In this document: one piece after another, positions 31,956 through 38,045 of the stretch
Numbering within the stretch: position 1 is the first letter of the stretch
How the letters are laid out: every line of letters starts with the position of its first letter
Origin: Dehalococcoidia bacterium
GTDB lineage: Bacteria > Chloroflexota > Dehalococcoidia > UBA2247 > RBG-13-53-26
Assembly (NCBI GenBank): GCA_016932645.1
Contig: JAFGCL010000077.1
Span: forward strand, 1 to 38,045
Direction of reading: 5' to 3'
DNA: 38,045 nt
Notes under the pieces: generated by a model
The model's database searches: none
Told to the model about the DNA's origin: nothing
The model's input: only the letters and a program-made list of their open reading frames with translations
Program-made: the position numbers and the translations under genes

Positions 31956-34676
31956 ATGGATATGGAAGAGCGTATCTGGCATAGTCTCAGCGTTGAGGAA
32001 GCACTCGCGGCGCTGAGTTCGACGAAGGACGGCTTGAGCGCTGAAGAGGTGCGGAAGAGGCTGGCGCAGTTCGGGCCCAACGAACTGCGAAAAGAGAAGA
32101 CCGTCACCTGGTGGCTGATGCTGCTCGGGCAGTTCAAGAATGTGCTCATCATCATCCTGCTGGCCGCGGCCGCGATCTCTCTGGTCATCAATGTGGTTGA
32201 CGAGGAGGGGAGTATCTGGGACCCCATCATCATCGTCGTTGTGGTCATGATCTCCGTCCTCCTGGGTTTCATTCAGCAGTACCGGGCTGAACGGGCCATG
32301 CAGGCCTTGAGGCAGATGATTGCACCCACATCAGCCGTCATTCGGGAGGGCGAGGAGTCGATGCAGCCATCGCGGGACTTGGTGCCGGGGGACGTGATTA
32401 CGCTGCGGGCGGGGGACAGACTGGCTGCGGATGCCAGGCTCACAGAAGCGGCCAGTCTGAAGATAGATGAGGCAGCGCTCACCGGTGAATCGGTGGCCGA
32501 GTTGAAGAACGTGGATAGAGTCCCGGTGAACACGCCTATGGCTGACCGTGTGAACATGGTCTTCGCCGGAACCACGGTGGCCTACGGCAAAGGAAAAGCG
32601 GTTGTGACGGCAACGGCGATGTCCACGGAGTTCGGCAAGATTGCCGGAATGCTTCAGGATGTGGAAGAGCCCAAGACGCCCCTTCAAGAACGGCTCGACC
32701 GGTTTGGCAAGATGATGGCCGTGGCCCTGCTGGCGGTCACTGCTATGGTGGCAATCCTGATTCTGGTCCGCACCGACAAGGGCCTAATGGAGATCTTCAT
32801 GTGGGGGCTCAGCCTGGCCATAGTGGTGGTTCCCGAGTCTCTGCCCGCGATAGTGACGGTGACCCTGGCCTTTGGGGTGTACCGGATGGCCAAGAAGCAC
32901 GCTCTGATCCGCAAGCTGCACGCCGTGGAGACTCTGGGCTCGACTACCTTTATCTGCTCTGACAAGACCGGCACTCTTACGCAGAACCAGATGACGGTCA
33001 GGAAGCTGTATGTTGATGGATCGTTTGTGGAGGTGAGCGGATCGGGCTACGAACCGAAGGGCGAATTCCACCGCAACGGTGGTACTGTCATACCGGAGAA
33101 GCACTCCTCTCTGCTGAGGCTTCTGCAGATCGGCACTCTGTGCAATGACGCCAGCCTGGAGTCCCAAAAAGGCGTTTGGATCATAAGGGGCGATCCGACG
33201 GAAGGGGCGCTGGTGAGCGCCGGCGCCAAGGCGGGACTGGATGCCAGGTCTCTGGCAACCTCTTGGCCACGGGTGGGAGAGATGCCTTTCTCTTCGGAGA
33301 GGATGCGGATGACCACCATACATGAAACGCCGGATGGTCCAATGGCGCTTAGTAAGGGCGCTGTAGAGGTTGTACTCGGTTCCTGCAATCGCGTCTTCTC
33401 CGATGGGCTGGAGAGAGACATGACACCAGACGACAGGAACCAGGTGGCGGAGGCGAACGCGCAAATGGGGGAGGTGGGCCTGCGCGTCTTGGCGGCCGCC
33501 TACAAGACACTTCCCGCAGTGACCGAAGCCCAGGAAGAGGTGGAGCGGGACATGGTTTTCGTGGGGCTGGTAGGCATGATCGATCCGCCGCGAGAGGAGG
33601 TCAAGGAAGCTATAGGGCAGTGCCAGAAAGCCGGCATGAAGGCGGTCATGATCACGGGTGACCACAAGGCCACTGCCGCGGCCATAGCCAGGGAACTGGG
33701 CCTGCTCAAGGACGGCCTGGCTTTGAGCGGAGACGAGCTGCAGCAGGTGGACGACGCGGAGCTGGAGAAGATAGTCGAGAAGATCGAGGTCTATGCCCGG
33801 GTGTCGCCGGCTCATAAGCTGCGTGTGGTGGAGGCCTTGCAGAAGAGAGGGCACGTGGTGTCTATGACCGGAGACGGAGTCAACGATGCTCCGGCCCTGA
33901 AGAGAGCCGACATCGGCGTTGCCATGGGGATAACAGGGACGGATGTGTCGAAGGAAGCGTCTCACATGGTGCTCACCGATGACAACTTCGCCTCGATCGT
34001 GGCGGCAGTGAAAGAGGGCCGGCACATCTTCGGCAACATCAAGAAGTGCCTCATGTACCTGCTCTCGGCTCACATCGGGGAGTTGGTTCTGATGATAGTG
34101 GCGGTGCTGGTTGACCCGCGCTACTTGCCATTGGTGGCAGTTCAGCTTCTGTGGCTGAACATAGCCGTTGACGGGCCCACGGCGCTGGCGCTGGCTTTCG
34201 ACCCACCGGATCCAGACCTGATGGACCAGCCGCCGCGGAGCCGGCGGACGAGCATCTTCACTCCGAGGGTATTGGGGTTCATCGCGCTGGCCGCGATCTG
34301 GTCTGGCCTGACCACGTTTGGTGTATTCAAGTGGGCGCTCAGTTCCGGCAGGGAACCCCAGGAAGCGCAGGCTCTCTGCTTCATTACGCTGATGGTGATC
34401 GGCGAGTTCACGGCGCTGGTTTCCCGGTCTGAGAAGGACTCACTTCTGAAGATGGGCCTGCTTAAGAACAAGTGGCTCATTCTGGCTATGGTGGGCACTA
34501 TCGCTGCCACTATGCCGATAATCTACATTCCAGCCCTGCAGCAGTACTTCCACACGTATAGCCTGCGCTGGACCGACTGGGGAATCGCCGTACTGGCGAG
34601 CGCGACGCTGTTAGTGGCAATTGATGTGTTCAAGGGCGTCTGGTCTTGGGCCCAGGTGAGGAAGAAGACAGTCTAG
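31956..34676 (+). CDS. P2-type cation-transporting ATPase (calcium-pump-like)
   Basis: A 906-residue P-type ATPase. In order: N-terminal cation ATPase domain (WHSLSVEEALAALSSTKDGLS), TGES (176-179), M4 VVVPESLPAIVTVTLAFG, the phosphorylation motif CSDKTGTLTQNQMTV with Asp336, KGAVEVVL in the nucleotide domain, and the hinge MTGDGVNDAPALKRADIGVAMG (TGDG at about 638). M5 keeps AHIGELV and M6 keeps LLWLNIAVDGPTALALAFDPPD, carrying the acidic ligands expected of P2A/P2B-like pumps. Ca2+ export is likely; Na+, Mn2+ or K+ cannot be excluded. The stop codon directly abuts the ABC ATPase start, so the two are translated from one message. Confidence 0.92.
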   Translation: MDMEERIWHSLSVEEALAALSSTKDGLSAEEVRKRLAQFGPNELRKEKTVTWWLMLLGQFKNVLIIILLAAAAISLVINVVDEEGSIWDPIIIVVVVMISVLLGFIQQYRAERAMQALRQMIAPTSAVIREGEESMQPSRDLVPGDVITLRAGDRLAADARLTEAASLKIDEAALTGESVAELKNVDRVPVNTPMADRVNMVFAGTTVAYGKGKAVVTATAMSTEFGKIAGMLQDVEEPKTPLQERLDRFGKMMAVALLAVTAMVAILILVRTDKGLMEIFMWGLSLAIVVVPESLPAIVTVTLAFGVYRMAKKHALIRKLHAVETLGSTTFICSDKTGTLTQNQMTVRKLYVDGSFVEVSGSGYEPKGEFHRNGGTVIPEKHSSLLRLLQIGTLCNDASLESQKGVWIIRGDPTEGALVSAGAKAGLDARSLATSWPRVGEMPFSSERMRMTTIHETPDGPMALSKGAVEVVLGSCNRVFSDGLERDMTPDDRNQVAEANAQMGEVGLRVLAAAYKTLPAVTEAQEEVERDMVFVGLVGMIDPPREEVKEAIGQCQKAGMKAVMITGDHKATAAAIARELGLLKDGLALSGDELQQVDDAELEKIVEKIEVYARVSPAHKLRVVEALQKRGHVVSMTGDGVNDAPALKRADIGVAMGITGTDVSKEASHMVLTDDNFASIVAAVKEGRHIFGNIKKCLMYLLSAHIGELVLMIVAVLVDPRYLPLVAVQLLWLNIAVDGPTALALAFDPPDPDLMDQPPRSRRTSIFTPRVLGFIALAAIWSGLTTFGVFKWALSSGREPQEAQALCFITLMVIGEFTALVSRSEKDSLLKMGLLKNKWLILAMVGTIAATMPIIYIPALQQYFHTYSLRWTDWGIAVLASATLLVAIDVFKGVWSWAQVRKKTV

Positions 34677-35351
34677 ATGATCAGTGTCAGTAACCTCACG
34701 AAGGTGTACAAGCTCGGGAGCGTCGAGGTCAGAGCCTTGGTGGACTTGTCTCTGGCTCTTGAGGCTGGAGGGGTGACCTGCGTCATGGGCAAGAGCGGCT
34801 CAGGAAAGTCGACTCTCCTGAGGCAACTGGGACTCATCGACCGTCCTACGTCGGGGCAAATCTTCTTTGATGGCGAGGATGTGACCAGGCTCTCCGATGG
34901 TGCGAGGGCTAGAATGAGGCTGACCTACCTGGGCTACATCTTCCAGGAGTTTGCGCTCCTGGGTGAACTGACAGCGCACGAGAACGTCTATCTGCCGGGT
35001 ATGATGCTGGGTGGAAAGACTCATGACCATAGGAAGAGGGCTGTGGAATTGCTGGCGATGGTGGGACTGGGGGAGCGGATACATCACAAGCCGAAGGAAC
35101 TATCTGGAGGTGAGCAACAGAGGGTAGCCATAGCTAGAGCCCTCATCAACAACCCGCGTGTTCTGTTTGCTGACGAGCCGTGCGCCAACCTGGACACTAT
35201 TTCTTCTGAGGTGGTGATGCAGACGCTGTTGAAGCTCAACAAGGAACTCGGCATCACCATCGTTTTTGTATCCCACGACCCCGACGACAAGAAGTACGCT
35301 GGAAGGCTCATCTATCTCAAAGACGGGAAACAGGTAGAGGAGTATCTCTAG
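34677..35351 (+). CDS. ABC transporter ATP-binding protein (LolD/MacB type)
   Basis: A 224-residue ATPase with Walker A GKSGSGKST (38-46), Q-loop IFQEFALLGELTAHENVYLPGM, signature LSGGEQQRVAIARAL, Walker B VLFADEPCANLD and the switch His in VSHDPDDKKYAGR. The NVxLPxM pattern after the Q-loop fits the LolD/MacB/FtsE group, whose partners are FtsX-like permeases, as here. ATG follows the ATPase stop with no gap. Its permease starts 15 bp after the stop. The substrate is unknown; this type often acts as a mechanotransmitter rather than a classical importer. Confidence 0.92.
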   Translation: MISVSNLTKVYKLGSVEVRALVDLSLALEAGGVTCVMGKSGSGKSTLLRQLGLIDRPTSGQIFFDGEDVTRLSDGARARMRLTYLGYIFQEFALLGELTAHENVYLPGMMLGGKTHDHRKRAVELLAMVGLGERIHHKPKELSGGEQQRVAIARALINNPRVLFADEPCANLDTISSEVVMQTLLKLNKELGITIVFVSHDPDDKKYAGRLIYLKDGKQVEEYL

Positions 35352-35366
35352 GTTGCTGAAGATACA

Positions 35367-36578
35367 ATGAACTCGTTGAAAGTAGCGGCCTTTCTGGCCT
35401 TCAAGTCCTTAACAAGAGGCGACTGGCGGGTCCTCTTGCTGACTATCTCCATGCTGATCCTGGTCTATCTGAACCTGGTGTTCACGCCGGCGCTCTTGGC
35501 GGGCGCAGTGCAGAATATTAATAACAAGACCAGAACCACGATGTCGGCCGACCTGCTCTTCCAGGCGACCGGCGAAAGCCCGGTGCTCTTCCAGGCTCAG
35601 GAGCTGGTGGATGCCATCGAGAATGTGGATGGCGTGGCTGCAGTCTGTGCCAGGAACAACCTGGGAGCGGAGATCCACTACGAGAGCGAAACCTTTGCGA
35701 CAGGGGTCTATGCCATCGACCCGGAGAAGGATGACCAGGTCTTCCAGATTCACGAGGCTGTTATCGAAGGCGAGCCACTGGAGCCTGGAGACGTTGGACA
35801 GATACTCTTGGGGGCTCAGGTGGCTGGTGCTGAACGGGAAGACCTGGAGTTGTATGCCAGCTCTCTGAAGACGGTCCATGCCGGGAGCACGGTAGTCATT
35901 GACTACGTCAATGGGGTGGAGAGGGAGTACACGGTGAAGGGCATATTCTTCACCGAGTTCGTCCAGAGTGACATCAGGGCCTACATAACCGAGGACGATT
36001 TGCACACCATGGTTCCTCCTCAGTTGCATGACACGGCGACCAGCATCTACGTGAAACTGGAAAAGGGCGTTGATCGATCTCAAGTGGTGAATGAGGTGCT
36101 GGCCATGAGAAGCGGGCTGAAGTATCAGACATGGGAGGATGCGCTGGGAGTCCTGAAGAGCATGACCAAGAGCTTTGACCAGATCATCGTGATTCTACGC
36201 GTCACTGCCCTGATCGTCGCCGCCATAACCATCTTCATTGTTACCTATGTTGACCTGGTCAACAAGCGGCGGCAAATCGGCATTGAGCGCGCCATCGGCA
36301 TAACCTCGTCCTCAATCGTAGCGTCGTACATCCTCCGTGCCATCATATATGCCGCGTTTGGCATCTTGGCGGCGGCCCTCATCTTCCGCTACATAGTGGT
36401 GCCTATTGAAGCGCAACATCCGTTCCATTTCCCCTTCGGGGACGTCATGCTTGCCGTTGACGTGCCGGAACTGGTATCCTCGGCGTTCATTCTGTGCGGG
36501 GTCGCCATAGCGTCCGCCTTCGTCCCGGCCTATCAGACCATCCGGACGAAGATAATCGACGCCATCTGGTCGAGCTAG
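35367..36578 (+). CDS. FtsX-like ABC transporter permease (MacB family)
   Basis: A 403-residue permease. One N-terminal membrane helix (LLLTISMLILVYLNLVFTPAL) is followed by a large extracytoplasmic domain of about 225 residues. Three C-terminal helices complete it: IIVILRVTALIVAAITIFIVTYVDLV, IIYAAFGILAAALIFRYIVV and LVSSAFILCGVAIASAFVPAY. The segment NKRRQIGIERAIGITSSSIV is the FtsX coupling region that meets the ATPase. The topology matches type VII / MacB-type transporters. It is the last gene of the ATPase-ABC-permease cluster; no periplasmic partner is seen. Confidence 0.9.
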   Translation: MNSLKVAAFLAFKSLTRGDWRVLLLTISMLILVYLNLVFTPALLAGAVQNINNKTRTTMSADLLFQATGESPVLFQAQELVDAIENVDGVAAVCARNNLGAEIHYESETFATGVYAIDPEKDDQVFQIHEAVIEGEPLEPGDVGQILLGAQVAGAEREDLELYASSLKTVHAGSTVVIDYVNGVEREYTVKGIFFTEFVQSDIRAYITEDDLHTMVPPQLHDTATSIYVKLEKGVDRSQVVNEVLAMRSGLKYQTWEDALGVLKSMTKSFDQIIVILRVTALIVAAITIFIVTYVDLVNKRRQIGIERAIGITSSSIVASYILRAIIYAAFGILAAALIFRYIVVPIEAQHPFHFPFGDVMLAVDVPELVSSAFILCGVAIASAFVPAYQTIRTKIIDAIWSS

Positions 36579-36713
36579 ACGGCGGGGTGGCATGGGCGAA
36601 GCGGAGCTTGCCCGTGAGTCCAAGTTCCTGATCCCATCCATGAAATGGCATGAGACCGACTTGTCTCATGGTGTTGGCACATCCTCGGAACAGAGAGAGG
36701 CCAAGGTGGTTCT

Positions 36714-37970
36714 CTACCCCCCTCTGCGGTAGAAACCCCGGACCGGTCGTCGCGCAGGCGCGAAATGACGCACGTGAGGCTTCGCCGGCCGCGCAGCCGG
36801 GCCGCCCACAGTCTGCGCTGTTGCCGAGGCATAGATGGGTGAGCCCGATGTGCCGTAGTTGAAGCCGTCCAGCGTCTGCTGCGATAGCGCCCGTCCCATG
36901 ATCTTCTGCAGTGCCCCCACCATCTCCCAGTCCTTTGGAGTAGCGAGGGTGAAGGCGTCGCCGGTGCGTTCGGCCCGTCCGGTGCGTCCAATACGGTGAA
37001 GGTAGGCGTCGGCGGTGTCGGGCATGTCGTAGTTGATGACGTGCGAGATGCCCTCCACATCCAGTCCGCGGGCGGCAATGTCGGTGGCCACCATGACCTG
37101 GTATTTGCCGCACTTGAACCCGTCCAAGGCTTCGTCCCGCTGGTTCTGCGAGCGGTTGCCGTGAAGGCTGGTGACCTTGTATCCGGCACGTCTAATCTGT
37201 TGCGTCAGGCGCTCCGCCCGGTGCTTGGTGCGGGCGAAGACGAGCACCGACCTGGTGTCAACGGACTTCAGCAGCGCCAGGAGCAGGGGCATCTTGTAGG
37301 TTTCATCGACCGGGTATAGGGCATGGGAGACCGTATCGACGGGGCGCATGAGCCCGACGGCGACGCGTTTCGGATGAGTCAGTATCTGGCTGGCCAGTTG
37401 CTCGATCTCGCGCGGGAACGTGGCGGAGAACAACATAGTTTGCCGCTTTGCCGGGATCTGCTTCAGTATCTGTCGCACGGAGGGCAGGAAGCCCATGTCA
37501 AACATGCGGTCGGCCTCGTCGATCACCAGGACTTCCAGTTTGTCGAACCGGCCGTAGCCCTGTCCGATGAGATCCAGCAGCCGCCCCGGACAGGCCACGA
37601 TGATGTCCGTTCCATCCTTGAGGGCCTTGACCTGTGACGGGTAGCGGACGCCTCCGTAGATGCTGGCGCTGCGAATGTTGGTCCCGGCCCCGAGGGCGCG
37701 GATGGTCTCGTGGGTCTGCTCCGCCAGCTCCCGGGTGGGCGATAGGATGAGCGCGCGCGTACGGCCGCGCGGGCCGCCAATCAGCTTGTGCAAGATGGGC
37801 AGCACGAAGGCCGCCGTCTTGCCGGTGCCGGTCTGCGCCGTGCCGATCAGGTCTTGCCCGTCAAGGGCTGGGGGAATGGCCGCCTCTTGAATTGCAGTTG
37901 GTGCGGTGTAGCCGGCGCGGGCGACCGCCGCCAGCAGGCGTGGGTCCAGTTGGAACTCTTTGAAGGTCAC
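36714..37970 (-). CDS. DEAD-box RNA helicase (RhlE-like)
   Basis: A 418-residue ATP-dependent RNA helicase. Motifs: Q-motif (F5, TAIQ at about 25-28), motif I AQTGTGKTAAF (45-55), Ia SPTRELAEQT, II VLVIDEADRMFDMGFL, III FSATFP, then LVFARTKHRAERL, MVATDIAARGLDVEGI and VI YLHRIGRTGRAERTGDAF. The short C-terminal tail ends PVRGFYRRGG, basic and likely RNA-contacting. RhlE/CsdA-type proteins act in ribosome assembly or RNA turnover, often in cold adaptation. GTG 37970 has AAGGAG 4 nt upstream. Confidence 0.94.
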   Translation of the reverse strand: MTFKEFQLDPRLLAAVARAGYTAPTAIQEAAIPPALDGQDLIGTAQTGTGKTAAFVLPILHKLIGGPRGRTRALILSPTRELAEQTHETIRALGAGTNIRSASIYGGVRYPSQVKALKDGTDIIVACPGRLLDLIGQGYGRFDKLEVLVIDEADRMFDMGFLPSVRQILKQIPAKRQTMLFSATFPREIEQLASQILTHPKRVAVGLMRPVDTVSHALYPVDETYKMPLLLALLKSVDTRSVLVFARTKHRAERLTQQIRRAGYKVTSLHGNRSQNQRDEALDGFKCGKYQVMVATDIAARGLDVEGISHVINYDMPDTADAYLHRIGRTGRAERTGDAFTLATPKDWEMVGALQKIMGRALSQQTLDGFNYGTSGSPIYASATAQTVGGPAARPAKPHVRHFAPARRPVRGFYRRGG

Positions 37971-37981
37971 GAATCTCCTTT

Positions 37982-38010
37982 TTTGTATTCAGAAGTCCGG
38001 CGGATGTCAA
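37982..38010 (-). promoter_or_regulatory. Promoter of the DEAD-box helicase gene
   Basis: On the minus strand, TTGACA (38010-38005), a 17-nt spacer and TACAAA (37987-37982). The predicted start is near 37975, about 5 nt before the GTG, which would leave most of the AAGGAG outside the transcript unless initiation lies slightly upstream. Confidence 0.5.
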
Positions 38011-38045
38011 GGAGATCGTGCCAGGATCAGACGGTGACAGAGGCA

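Noticed and set aside
32784-34073. 429-aa minus-strand ORF opposite the P-type ATPase
   Set aside because: Antisense shadow of a gene with intact catalytic motifs; high GC makes such open frames common.

Overview
The window reads as a chromosomal segment of a GC-rich, probably anaerobic bacterium. The gene mix resembles Chloroflexota of the Dehalococcoidia type: a PSP1/RicT protein, standalone gyrB, the nickel-pincer cofactor genes larE-larB-larC, a DUF362 ferredoxin-like protein, an FeS/flavin enoate reductase, parts of a sodium-pumping biotin decarboxylase, and multi-PAS sensing. The phylum call is an inference from gene content and style only; no rRNA, tRNA, CRISPR array, prophage or recognisable insertion sequence is visible. 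Most genes lie on the + strand in short operons. Exceptions are the PAS protein at the left edge, an HNH nuclease and a DEAD-box helicase at the right edge.

Layout. 1-4754 (-): an N-terminal, TTG-started fragment of a giant sensor with about twelve consecutive PAS modules, running off the left edge; six of the modules form two tandem arrays with exact 378 bp and 402 bp periods. 4785-5370: a regulatory gap with a palindrome at the PAS promoter and one copy of a dispersed hairpin repeat. 5371-8371: a zinc-finger protein, LemA, an M48 membrane protease and a transglutaminase-like protein. 8645-13826: RarA/MgsA, an SDR epimerase-like protein, an alpha/beta hydrolase and an FeS-flavin enoate reductase. 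13893-15827: gyrB. 16082-18839: larE, larB and larC, translationally coupled. 19046-21116: a DUF362 [4Fe-4S] protein and DegV. 21216-23922: a PadR regulator with its HAAS-domain membrane partner, a divergent PlsY-like protein and a P-loop kinase. 23940-24075: repeat DNA. 24116-28741: M17 aminopeptidase, UPF0173 hydrolase, hisD and a PSP1 protein, ending stop-to-stop against the HNH gene. 29621-31614: OadG, biotin carrier and OadB without the carboxyltransferase, preceded by a stem-loop. 31956-36578: a P2-type cation ATPase abutting an ABC ATPase and an FtsX-like permease. 36714-37970 (-): DEAD-box helicase.

Regulation. Several genes (the transglutaminase-like gene, gyrB, the P-loop kinase, and less clearly the helicase and HNH genes) have a -10 box only 5-11 nt from the start codon, which suggests leaderless or very short-leader mRNAs. 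The least conventional items are the tandem-PAS sensor, the leader stem-loop before the sodium-pump genes, a PlsY-like protein that lacks the family's glycine motifs, and a probable CTG start for the aminopeptidase. I did not find one clearly new multi-gene system; the nearest candidate is the ATPase/ABC/FtsX cluster.
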